Shown: positions 15,705-23,180 of the stretch, piece by piece
How the letters are laid out: each line of letters begins with the position of its first letter
How positions within the stretch are numbered: the first letter of the stretch is position 1
DNA from: Streptomyces sp. DT2A-34
GTDB lineage: Bacteria; Actinomycetota; Actinomycetes; Streptomycetales; Streptomycetaceae
NCBI RefSeq assembly: GCF_030499515.1
Contig: NZ_JASTWJ010000001.1
Span: 9,838,001-9,902,000, forward strand
DNA length: 64,000 bases
Reading direction: 5' to 3'
Made by a program: the position numbers and the translations under genes
Notes under the pieces: model-generated
What the model was told of the DNA's origin: nothing
Seen by the model: only the letters and a program-made list of their open reading frames with translations
Databases searched by the model: none

Positions 15705-16448
15705 TCAGTGCAGGAGCCCGCCGCCGTCGCAGACGAGCGTCTGGCCGGTGACCATGGACGCGTCCGGTGAGGCGAGATAGGAGACCAGCCCCGCGAACTG
15801 CTCCGGGGTGACGAACTCCTTGATCGCCTGCCGGCTCATGGTCGCGGCGAACACCTCGTCGCCGGAGTGCGCCCGGGTGCCCGGGGTGGCCACCTGCGCG
15901 GGCGCCACCGCGTTGACAGTGATCCGGTGCTCGCCCAGTTCGCGTGCCATCACCCGGGTCATCCCGATGAGCGCGCCCTTGCTCGCGACGTAGGCGATCT
16001 GGCCCGGGGACCCCGTGAAGAAGGTGCGGGACGCGACATTGACCACCCGCCCGCGGTGCGGGCTGCCGCTCAGCCAGGGCACGCACGCCTGCACCATGAG
16101 CAGCGGGCCGACGGCGTTGACGGCGAAGAAGCGGTGCATCTCCTCCGGGGTCGTCTCCAGCAGCGGCGCCCGGCCGGAGAGCAGGCCGGCGTTGTTGACG
16201 AGGACGTCGACCCCGCCGTACGCCTCGGCGATCTCGGATACGGTCTGGCGGGTCGCGGCCGGGTCCCCGACGTCGCAACGCCAGGCCCGGCCGCCCGGGA
16301 TCGAGCTGGTGTCATCGGGTTCGTCGACGTCGAGGGCGGCGACCGTGAAACCGTCCCCGGCCAGTCTGCGGGCGATGGCGAGCCCCAGGCCGCCGGCGGC
16401 GCCCGTGACCACGGCGACCCGGGGGCTGCGGTTCGCCGGGCCGGTCAT
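15705..16448 (-). CDS. SDR-family oxidoreductase of the aromatic operon
   Basis: 247 residues from the ATG at 16448, whose A overlaps the upstream stop (ATGA). Features: VAVVTGAAGGLGLAIARRLA (Rossmann loop), DVLVNNAGLLSG, catalytic VVNVASRTFFTGSPGQIAYV with YVASK, and the C-terminal MVTGQTLVCDGGGLLH typical of classical SDRs. In such operons the SDR may oxidise a dihydrodiol or a ring-cleavage intermediate. It is embedded between a muconolactone-isomerase-like gene and ligA, so a role in the same aromatic pathway is likely. Substrate unknown. Confidence 0.9.
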   Translation of the reverse strand: MTGPANRSPRVAVVTGAAGGLGLAIARRLAGDGFTVAALDVDEPDDTSSIPGGRAWRCDVGDPAATRQTVSEIAEAYGGVDVLVNNAGLLSGRAPLLETTPEEMHRFFAVNAVGPLLMVQACVPWLSGSPHRGRVVNVASRTFFTGSPGQIAYVASKGALIGMTRVMARELGEHRITVNAVAPAQVATPGTRAHSGDEVFAATMSRQAIKEFVTPEQFAGLVSYLASPDASMVTGQTLVCDGGGLLH

Positions 16449-16726
16449 GGTGCCTTCTCCTGCGGATGGGTGGCGAGTGCCTCGACGGTGATGTCCATCC
16501 ACTTCCACATCGGCAGGGAGACCAGCGCGTCATGCAGCTGTGCCGGGTCGGCCGCCTCGTACAGGCCGATGGTCGCGTTCCGGCCAGGCACCCGCCACAG
16601 CCGCTTGAGGATGCCGGCCTCCCTGAGCTGCATGGCCCGTTCGCGCTCGCCTTTGCGCAGCTCCTCGCGTACGTCGTCGGGGGTGTCCGGGGGCAAGGTG
16701 TTCTCGGTGCGGACGAGGAATTCCAC
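16445..16726 (-). CDS. Muconolactone delta-isomerase-like protein
   Basis: 93 residues from a GTG at 16726, preceded by GGAAGGA eight bases away. The sequence reads VEFLVRTENTLPPDTPDDVR, EELRKGERERAMQLREAGIL, LWRVPGRNATIGLYEAADPA, LVSLPMWKWMDITVEALATH. This matches the compact ferredoxin-like muconolactone isomerase family (about 95 residues, CatC-like). In the beta-ketoadipate route CatC moves the lactone double bond; here it stands in a LigAB-type operon, so it may act on a different lactone. Its stop overlaps the next start (ATGA). Confidence 0.88.
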   Translation of the reverse strand: MEFLVRTENTLPPDTPDDVREELRKGERERAMQLREAGILKRLWRVPGRNATIGLYEAADPAQLHDALVSLPMWKWMDITVEALATHPQEKAP

Positions 16727-16743
16727 GGGGATGTCCTTCCGGG

Positions 16744-17460
16744 TCAGGCTGCCGCGATCTCCAGCAGCAGTTCGGCGAGTCGGCCGGGGGCGGTGACCAT
16801 CGCTTCGTGTCCGGTGGCGATCTCGTGGACCGGCCAGCCGCGGGAGGCGGTGCGCTCGGCGTGCGGGGTGAACACCCGCATCCAGTCGGTGCACTCGACG
16901 AAGGCGCCGGGGACCTGGTCGGCCTTGCCGGTCAGCCGTAGTGGCTCGGTGTAGGTCAGCCACGGGTGCGGGGTCAGCCGCGGGCCGAGCCAGTCGAGGT
17001 CCGCCTGGTCCTCGACGCCGAGCACGCTCAGCGAACGCACCGGGATGAGCCAGCCGAACCCGGGTCCGGCCACGGACTCCCGGTAGTGCCCGGCGATGGT
17101 GTCGGGCAGCAGATCGATCGCCGCGTCACCGTCGTCGCCGACGAAGGCGTCGAGGTGAACCCGCTTCGCAAGCCGGTCCGGGATCCGGTCCGCGACGCCG
17201 GTGACGACCTGGCCCGCGTAACTGTGGCCGACGAGCACGACGTCCCGGGCGTCGTGGGCCTCGATCAGCGCCACCACGTCCTCGACGTGCGTGCCGAGTC
17301 CGATCTGCGGGCTCAGCAGATGGGCGCGGTCACTCACCCCGGTCAACGTGGGGGTGTGCACCTCGTGTCCGGCCGCGCGCAGCAGCGGGGCGACACGCTG
17401 CCACACCCAGCCGCCGTGCCAGGCTCCGTGGAGCAGTACGAAGACGTGGCGGCCGCTCAT
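16744..17460 (-). CDS. Alpha/beta hydrolase
   Basis: 238 residues, start MSGRHVFVLLHGAWHGGWVW with the oxyanion HGxW motif. The nucleophile elbow is VVLVGHSYAGQVVTGVADRI (GHSYAG), and the probable catalytic histidine is in VHEIATGHEAMVTAPGRLAE. This pattern belongs to the salicylate-esterase/hydroxynitrile-lyase-like branch. The start overlaps the Rieske stop by four bases. In this operon it may hydrolyse an ester or a ring-cleavage product. A long frame in the same register runs upstream through the Rieske gene but is only an antisense-free shadow. Confidence 0.88.
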   Translation of the reverse strand: MSGRHVFVLLHGAWHGGWVWQRVAPLLRAAGHEVHTPTLTGVSDRAHLLSPQIGLGTHVEDVVALIEAHDARDVVLVGHSYAGQVVTGVADRIPDRLAKRVHLDAFVGDDGDAAIDLLPDTIAGHYRESVAGPGFGWLIPVRSLSVLGVEDQADLDWLGPRLTPHPWLTYTEPLRLTGKADQVPGAFVECTDWMRVFTPHAERTASRGWPVHEIATGHEAMVTAPGRLAELLLEIAAA

Positions 17461-18503
17461 GCGGACGCCCGGGGCCGCGTGCCGCCGGCCTGCTGTTCGC
17501 GGGTGAGCATCTTCGCCACCGCCCGGCGTCCGCGGAGTGCGGCGAGGTCGGACTTGATGCTGGACTCGGCGGTGCCGCCCGGGTCGGTGGCGTACATGAT
17601 CTCCTGCGCCTCCAGGGCGTCGACGTCCTCCTGCATCACGGCCAGTTGCTGCTCGTGCTGGAACCTCGTGAGCTCCTCGTCGTCGATGAGGTAGTCGCGG
17701 CCGAGCGCGTAGAAGTCGTGCGTCTCGTTGCCGCGCCCCGGCGTCATCCCGTACAGCACCTTCATGTGGAAGCCGTCCGGCTCCTCGGTGCCGGTGGCCG
17801 CGACGCGGATGTTGAGGACGAAGATGCCCGGCGGGTAGAAGTCGCCGTCCTGCCAGCGGTCCACCGGAGAGGTCAGTCCGCAGGACTTCTCGTAGAACGG
17901 CGGCGCCTCGATGCCGATCATGCGGCGGCTGAAGCCGACCCGGTCGCCGTCCACGGTCACGTCGATCGGGGTCGCGGCGACGGCGGCGTTTCCGATGCTG
18001 GTCGGGTGCAGGAACGTCTCGTGGGTGAGGTCGAGCAGGTTCTCCAGGAGCAGCATGTGCCGTGCCTTCAGCGGGACGACGCCGTGCACGTGGGTCCAGT
18101 TCGGGTCGGTCAGCCACGAGGTGTCGGGCAGGAGGCTCTCGTCGGCCAGTTCGGGGTCTCCGGGCCAGATCCATATGGCGCCGTCCCGCTCGACCAGGGG
18201 GAAGCGGCGCAGTGCCGCCTTGGGCTTGTCGGCCTGCTCGGCGACCCCGACGCACACGCCCTGGCCGTCGAAGCGGTAGCCGTGGTAGTCGCACTGGAGG
18301 GTTCCGTCGTCGTCGAGGTGGCCCAGCGACAGCGGGTACTTGCGGTGGGGGCAGCGGTCCTCGACGGCCGTGACGGTCTGGTCGGGCAGCCGGTAGAAGC
18401 AGACCGGGATGTCGGTGATCCAGCGCTGCTTGAGGGTTCGGCCGATCTCGTCGGACCAGGCTCCCAGGTACCAGCCGTTGCGCACGTGCTGTGTCAGTGT
18501 CAT
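17457..18503 (-). CDS. Rieske non-heme iron oxygenase (VanA-like)
   Basis: 348 residues. The N-terminal Rieske cluster is CPHRKYPLSLGHLDDDG (C-x-H) followed by CDYHGYRFDGQGVCVG (C-x2-H). The catalytic domain begins with LLLENLLDLTHETFLHP, containing the conserved N/D-x3-D-x2-H-x4-H iron ligands. These are the features of the vanillate/phenylpropanoid O-demethylase-type oxygenase component. The paired reductase is encoded 60 bases upstream. It probably demethylates or hydroxylates a methoxy- or carboxy-aromatic to give the LigAB substrate. Substrate is inferred from context only. Confidence 0.92.
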   Translation of the reverse strand: MTLTQHVRNGWYLGAWSDEIGRTLKQRWITDIPVCFYRLPDQTVTAVEDRCPHRKYPLSLGHLDDDGTLQCDYHGYRFDGQGVCVGVAEQADKPKAALRRFPLVERDGAIWIWPGDPELADESLLPDTSWLTDPNWTHVHGVVPLKARHMLLLENLLDLTHETFLHPTSIGNAAVAATPIDVTVDGDRVGFSRRMIGIEAPPFYEKSCGLTSPVDRWQDGDFYPPGIFVLNIRVAATGTEEPDGFHMKVLYGMTPGRGNETHDFYALGRDYLIDDEELTRFQHEQQLAVMQEDVDALEAQEIMYATDPGGTAESSIKSDLAALRGRRAVAKMLTREQQAGGTRPRASA

Positions 18504-18563
18504 GGCGGTCCTTCCTTTGACGTCGGCCCAACAGGGCAGTGTGAATGTCGAATTGACGAAGTG

Positions 18564-19607
18564 TCAGAGATTCAGGACGAGGCGTCGGCCCCGCGCGCGG
18601 GAGACGCAGATCAGCATCGTGTCGTTCGCTGCCCGCTCGTCGTCGGTGAGCAGTGAGTCGCGGTGGTCGACCTCGCCCTCCAGGACGGAGGTCTCGCACG
18701 AGCCGCAGATGCCTTCCTCGCAGGACGACAGGACAGGGACGCCCGCCTGCTCCACGGCCTTGAGGACCGACAGCCCGGGCGGCACGGTCAGCGTCGTCCC
18801 GGACGCCCGCAGTTCCACCTCGATCGGCTGCTCGGCCTCATCGTCCGCCGGCTGTCGCACGGCCGCCGCGGCGAACCGCTCGACGTTCAGCGCTCCGGTC
18901 GGCCAGCCGGCGCAGTGTGCCTCGACCGCGTCGATGAGCCCCGCGGGGCCGCAGCAGTACACCAGGGCGGACGGGTCGGGATCGCCGAGGTAACCGGCGA
19001 GGTCGAGCAGACCGTACTGGTCCTGCGGACGTACGGTCACGCGCTCGCCGTAGCCCTCCAGTTCGGGCAGGAACGCCATGGACGCGCGCGTGCGGCCCCC
19101 GTAGAGCAGGGACCACTCGGCCCCCGTCGCCTCGGCCTCGGCGATCATCGGGAGCAGGGGGGTGATGCCGATCCCGCCGCCGACGAACAGGTACCGGGCC
19201 GCCGGCCGCAACGGGAAGTTGTTGCGCGGGCCGCGCACCCGGAGTTCGCCGCCCTCCACGAGGTGGTCGTGGATCCACTGCGATCCGCCGCGTCCGTCGG
19301 GCTCTCGGAGCACCGCCACGCGCCAGCGGGCCGTGTCTTTCACCGGGCCGCAGAGCGAGTACTGCCGGGTGACGCCCGTGGGCAGGACGACGTCGATGTG
19401 TGCTCCCGGCTGCCAGGGCGGCAGCGATTCGCCGGAGCTCGCTGCGAGTTCCAGCGACACGACACCATCCGCCACCGTCTGGCGGGCCAATACGGTGGCG
19501 GTGCCTTCGAACTCGGTGCCGCGCCGGGCGGCGGACGGCGTTCCGGCCTCGGCGAAACCGAGGGTGTGCGCCGGGGCGGCGGCTGGGGGGCTCGTCACGT
19601 TCGTCAT
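18564..19607 (-). CDS. Oxygenase reductase, FMN/NAD/2Fe-2S (VanB-like)
   Basis: About 345 residues. Order: FMN-binding ferredoxin-reductase barrel (PGAHIDVVLPTGVTRQYSLC), NAD domain (YLFVGGGIGITPLLPMIAEA, LVYCCGPAGLIDAVEAHC), then a C-terminal plant-type ferredoxin with VLSSCEEGICGSCETSVLEG (Cx4Cx2C) and a later cysteine in MLICVSRARG. This is the class IA reductase that feeds electrons from NADH to the Rieske oxygenase. At 19607 GAGGAG directly abuts the ATG; a GTG nine bases further on would have better spacing, so the protein may start there. Same operon as the Rieske gene. Confidence 0.92.
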   Translation of the reverse strand: MTNVTSPPAAAPAHTLGFAEAGTPSAARRGTEFEGTATVLARQTVADGVVSLELAASSGESLPPWQPGAHIDVVLPTGVTRQYSLCGPVKDTARWRVAVLREPDGRGGSQWIHDHLVEGGELRVRGPRNNFPLRPAARYLFVGGGIGITPLLPMIAEAEATGAEWSLLYGGRTRASMAFLPELEGYGERVTVRPQDQYGLLDLAGYLGDPDPSALVYCCGPAGLIDAVEAHCAGWPTGALNVERFAAAAVRQPADDEAEQPIEVELRASGTTLTVPPGLSVLKAVEQAGVPVLSSCEEGICGSCETSVLEGEVDHRDSLLTDDERAANDTMLICVSRARGRRLVLNL

Positions 19608-19742
19608 CTCCTCGGTACGGTCGGCAGGGATCGCTCCGGCCGCGGTCGGCGGCGCCACGATCGACGCTAGCCACCGGACAACGCCCAGGTCATCGCTCGA
19701 ATGACCGGATCGGGGCGGCGCATGGTCGTGGCCCCGACTACG

Positions 19743-20081
19743 TCATCCGTCGCGCGGGCCGGGTGTCCCGGCACGCCCGTCGAGCTGCGGAGCCTGGTCG
19801 AGATGGATCCGCACCTGGCGGTCGTCCTCGTTCCAGAGGGCTTCCACGACGGCGTGCAGCCGTCTGACGTCGGTGCGCCACATCGGTACGCCGTAGCGGT
19901 CGTCGCGTATCAGCGCGTCCTCGGCGACGGCATCGGCCAACAGGCTCCGGCGGTCGTACGTCGAGGCCGTTCCGTTCGCTCCGTCGGGTTCGTCCGCGAA
20001 CTGCACGTAAAGGGACGTGTCCCGGAAGGGAACCCAGATGTGCGTAGCCCCACGGACACCCGTCCCGCCCTGCGCCGTCAC
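19743..20081 (-). CDS. Conserved hypothetical protein of the aromatic operon
   Basis: 112 residues from a GTG that overlaps the stop of the upstream PIG-L gene (GTGA). Visible are THIWVPFRDTSLYVQFADEP, DRRSLLADAVAEDALIRDD and WRTDVRRLHAVVEALWNEDD. I do not recognise the family. The tight coupling to the GalB-like gene and its balanced composition support real coding. It may be a small accessory or isomerase-like protein in the pathway, but this is a guess from position. Confidence 0.6.
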   Translation of the reverse strand: MTAQGGTGVRGATHIWVPFRDTSLYVQFADEPDGANGTASTYDRRSLLADAVAEDALIRDDRYGVPMWRTDVRRLHAVVEALWNEDDRQVRIHLDQAPQLDGRAGTPGPRDG

Positions 20082-20827
20082 GCCAGAACACCCGTCGTCT
20101 GCGGGTAGAGCCGCACGTACGCCTCTCCCATGGTTCCGTGCGAGAGGCCGAGGTTGGGGCCGGCGTTGCGCTTCAGCTGGACGCCGCGCCGCTTGGCGAG
20201 GTCGGTGTAGTAGTCCCACATGTGCTGCTGGGCGGCCAGGCACTCCATGGCCTTGCGCTTCTTGTCGAAGACCGGGGTGATGTCCAGCAGGACGTTCGGC
20301 TTGAAGTCGCACTGCTCCGGCTGGTGCGGCTCGAAGAAGAACACCGGGGGAGCACCGAGCGGTTCACCGGGCGCGTCGTAGCCGACGGCCTGAGCCAGCA
20401 CGCGAGCCTGGAGCGCCATGCGGGCGGCGGCCGGGTGGTCGCCGTTGTAGGGGTCGGCGAGGGTGTGGGTGAGGACGACCGCGGGGTCCACCTCCCGGTA
20501 CACGCGCACCATGCGGTCCACCAACTCCGGTGTCTCCAGCAGCGGGTAGTCCCCGGCGTCCAGGAACTCGATCTCCGCGCCCAGGGCGGCCGCGGCGTTC
20601 GTGGCCTCGGTGCGGCGCAGCGCCTTGATCTCGTCCAGGGCGAGACCGTCCCGCCAGGCACGGGCGGACTCGCCGCGCTCACCAAAGCTCAGGCACAACA
20701 CCTTTGCGCGCTGACCGCGTTCGGCGGCGAGGGCTATGGCGCCGCCGGCCCGCCAGACGAAGTCGCCCGCGTGCGCGCTGATCACCAGCAGCGACCCTTC
20801 GGACGGAGTGGAGGTGTGGGAGGTCAT
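20078..20827 (-). CDS. galB: PIG-L/LmbE-family hydrolase, GalB/LigY-like 4-oxalomesaconate hydratase
   Basis: 249 residues. SLLVISAHAGDFVWRAGGAI carries the AHxxD zinc motif in the form typical of GalB hydratases (DFVWRAGGAIA). Further landmarks are LCLSFGERGESARAW, EIEFLDAGDYPLLETPELVD, VLTHTLADPYNGDHPAAARM (second zinc ligand HPAA) and LSHGTMGEAYVRLYPQT. PIG-L proteins of this branch hydrate 4-oxalomesaconate in gallate/protocatechuate 4,5-cleavage pathways, which fits LigAB in the same operon. It is the first gene of the run, with GGAG before the ATG. Confidence 0.78.
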   Translation of the reverse strand: MTSHTSTPSEGSLLVISAHAGDFVWRAGGAIALAAERGQRAKVLCLSFGERGESARAWRDGLALDEIKALRRTEATNAAAALGAEIEFLDAGDYPLLETPELVDRMVRVYREVDPAVVLTHTLADPYNGDHPAAARMALQARVLAQAVGYDAPGEPLGAPPVFFFEPHQPEQCDFKPNVLLDITPVFDKKRKAMECLAAQQHMWDYYTDLAKRRGVQLKRNAGPNLGLSHGTMGEAYVRLYPQTTGVLA

Positions 20828-20851
20828 CAGGACTCCGTGAATTGTTGGGCC

Positions 20852-20928
20852 GCCCGGGAGGGCCGGGTGTGGCTTGTCGGGACTTGTCTTCAGTGGCTTC
20901 CGGGGAGCGGCCGCCCGGCCCTCCGGGC
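20852..20928. repeat. Long imperfect inverted repeat upstream of galB-like gene
   Basis: GCCCGGGAGGGCCGGG (20852-20867) and CCCGGCCCTCCGGGC (20914-20928) are complementary apart from one missing C, separated by about 46 bases. It lies 25 to 100 bases before the first gene of the aromatic operon, so it could be an operator, an attenuator or a relic end of the adjacent IS110 stump. Confidence 0.55.
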
Positions 20929-21029
20929 GCCCTGGTCGCTGATTGAGGTGTGCGCTTCGGTCGCTGTTCGCGCAGTTGACGGGGTGTTCCTCGGGCCGAC
21001 GGCACGTCGAGCGGAACGAAGAGGGGCGA

Positions 21030-21152
21030 GTGAGCAAGCGACAGGCCCAGGTCTGGGCAGGCATCGACGCCGACAAGGGCCACCACCGGGCGGCGGTGGT
21101 GACGAGACCGGCGCGATCCTGTGGTCGAAGGAAGAAGGTCGGTACCGCGCGC
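21030..21152 (+). mobile_element. IS110-family transposase stump (second copy)
   Basis: A GTG at 21030, preceded by GAGGGGCGA, opens VSKRQAQVWAGIDADKGHHR then AAVV, the start of an IS110 DEDD transposase. A frame slip follows and the next register continues GDETGAILWSKEEGR. The element is cut off after about 40 residues, immediately before the end of the acyl-CoA synthetase gene. It differs from the stump at 1913, so it is a separate insertion. Confidence 0.7.
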
Positions 21153-21169
21153 TGAGGCAGACGCCACGG

Positions 21170-22810
21170 TCACATTCCGTCGCCCGAGCCGGCTTCCTGG
21201 GCCGTCTTCCTGGCCCAGGCGGTCTCGAGCTTGCCGGTCGGGGTCCGCGGCAGTCTGTCCGTCAGGACGATGGAACGCGGCACCTTGTACCCGGCGAGAC
21301 TCTGCCGGACCAGGTCGCGCAGTTCGTCACCGGTGACGGTACTGCCCGGCTGGACCGCCACGACGGCCGCCACACGCTCGCCCCAGGTCTCGTCGGGGAC
21401 GCCGACGACGGCACAGTCCGTCACCTCGGGATGCCCCAGCAGTACGTTCTCCACCTCCTGCGGGTGCACCTTCTCCCCGCCCGTGTTGATCACGCCCGAA
21501 CCACGTCCGAGGAACCGGATCGCGCCGTCGGCCTCAAGTCGAGCCAGGTCGCCGGGGATCGCGTACCGGACCCCCTCGATGATGCGGTACGCCTTCGCGC
21601 TCTTCTCGGTGTCCTTGTAGTAGCCGAGCGGCATGGGCCCGCAATAGGCGAGGACGCCCGTCTCGTCGCTGCCTGGTTCGAGAAAGCGGTCATCGGAGCC
21701 GATCACCCGCGTCGCCGGAACGGGGCGGAAACGCGAGGGCAGATCCTCTGCCGATGAGGTGATCGCGAAGGCGAAAGGGCCCCCTTCGCTCGATGCGATG
21801 GCTTCGGTGATGGTGACGTCGGCACGTTCGTGCAGTGCCCTCTTGAGCGGATCGCTGAGCGCGGTGCCGGAGCTGATCATCCTGCGCAACGAGCGCAGGT
21901 CGTGCGGCGTCCCGGCTTTCTCAGCCCGCAGGAGTTCGTCGACGAGCGGGCGGCACACGGCGTTGCCCGCGATGATGGCCGTATCGACCCGCTGCTCGGC
22001 GATCATGCGCCAGACATGTTCCGGATCGAGGCCGCCCGATCGTGCGGTGACCGCCCGGCCTCCTGTCATCAGAGCGCCCATGGTGTTGAACAGCCCGGTG
22101 GCGTGCATCAGGGGTACGACAGGCATCGTGGTCGGCGCGCGGTCCTCGTGGCGAGCCTTGACGGCGACGGCCACGGCCTCGTCGAGGCTTGCGGGGAGTT
22201 CGGTGACTCCGAGCGGGTGGTAGAACGGGACCACGTGGGCGCGCAGCAGGTCGCTCAGCTGCCATATGACGCCCTTCGGCTTGCCCGTGGTCCCGCCGGT
22301 GTACATGAACAGCTGGTCCGTTCCGGGCCGTCGCTGAGGCTCGCGCGGTGCGTGCGCGGTCAGCAGCTCCTCCAGTTCGGGCACCGCGGGCCCGCCCGGA
22401 CCGTCGGCGGGCGGCTCGCCCACCCTCACCAGCAGCTTCAGTGTGCGCACATGCTTCGCGGCATGCGCGACCCGGTCGGCCAAGGCGCCGCTGAAGACGA
22501 GCGCGGCGGCGTCGGCGTCGGTCAGCAGTTCGGAAAGTTCCTCGCCGGTGTAGCGGTAGTTGGCGTTCACCGGTACGGCACCGAGCTTGAAGGCGGCGAA
22601 GACCGTCTCCAGGTAGGCGGCGCCGTTGTACAGATAGCAGGCCACGGTGTCGCCCTCGCCGACCCCGGCCGCTTCCAGTGCGGCGGCCAGCCGTGACGCA
22701 CGCTCGTCGAAGTCGCGGTACGTGGTCTCACGGCCGGGTTCCGTGATGGCGACGGCCGCGGGCAGCGCGCGGCAGACCGCCTCCCAGATCGTGCCGATGG
22801 ACACGTTCAC
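21170..22810 (-). CDS. AMP-dependent acyl-CoA synthetase/ligase
   Basis: 546 residues of the ANL superfamily: P-loop MYTGGTTGKPKGVIW, ISSGTALSDPLKRALHERAD, then YKDTEKSAKAYRIIEGVRYA, GDLARLEADGAIRFLGRGSG (hinge aspartate), and C-terminal TPTGKLETAWARK with the catalytic lysine. It activates a carboxylic acid as acyl-AMP and transfers it to CoA. Chain length cannot be read from the sequence. It precedes the aromatic operon on the same strand, separated by the IS110 stump. It may activate an aromatic or fatty acid substrate for the local dehydrogenases. Confidence 0.93.
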   Translation of the reverse strand: MNVSIGTIWEAVCRALPAAVAITEPGRETTYRDFDERASRLAAALEAAGVGEGDTVACYLYNGAAYLETVFAAFKLGAVPVNANYRYTGEELSELLTDADAAALVFSGALADRVAHAAKHVRTLKLLVRVGEPPADGPGGPAVPELEELLTAHAPREPQRRPGTDQLFMYTGGTTGKPKGVIWQLSDLLRAHVVPFYHPLGVTELPASLDEAVAVAVKARHEDRAPTTMPVVPLMHATGLFNTMGALMTGGRAVTARSGGLDPEHVWRMIAEQRVDTAIIAGNAVCRPLVDELLRAEKAGTPHDLRSLRRMISSGTALSDPLKRALHERADVTITEAIASSEGGPFAFAITSSAEDLPSRFRPVPATRVIGSDDRFLEPGSDETGVLAYCGPMPLGYYKDTEKSAKAYRIIEGVRYAIPGDLARLEADGAIRFLGRGSGVINTGGEKVHPQEVENVLLGHPEVTDCAVVGVPDETWGERVAAVVAVQPGSTVTGDELRDLVRQSLAGYKVPRSIVLTDRLPRTPTGKLETAWARKTAQEAGSGDGM

Positions 22811-23180
22811 GTCTCGGACCTCCTCGTCCTCGATGGCTTACGCGGAGCGCACGGCCGAGCAGGCCGCTCGTAGGGCCCCGCGGATCCTTTCGGGGGAGTA
22901 ACGATCCGCGGGGCGTCCCCTCAACCTAGGCAGGCGCCCTCCCCGCTGGGAACGCGAGCAATGACTGAAGCGGCTCGGCGCTTCGACCTGCCGACGAACA
23001 GGTCGAATGACGTAGGACCACCTCGAATACGCCGGGCTACGATGCTGTGGCCGTGCGCAAGTCGCCTTCGTCCCCGAACCGGCCGACGCGTACGACGCAG
23101 GCCCGCGGTTTTCGAACGCGCCCCTATCGCACAGTAGGTCTGCGGGGCGGGTTCTTCGTCGATGTTGAGGGAGATCGGTC
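22811..23180. other. Divergent promoter region
   Basis: 370 bases between the acyl-CoA synthetase gene (minus) and the histidine kinase gene (plus). I see no convincing gene; the open frames crossing it are low-information. It must contain the promoters of both flanking genes. No clear palindromic operator was found. Confidence 0.5.

Noticed and set aside
16744..18699. Single 651-codon ORF fusing the Rieske and hydrolase regions
   Set aside because: The upper half is the Rieske gene read in the wrong frame; the real hydrolase starts at 17460.
20138..21757. A 539-codon plus-strand ORF
   Set aside because: Runs antisense through the galB-like and acyl-CoA synthetase genes; only its short IS110-like segment near 21100 has meaning.
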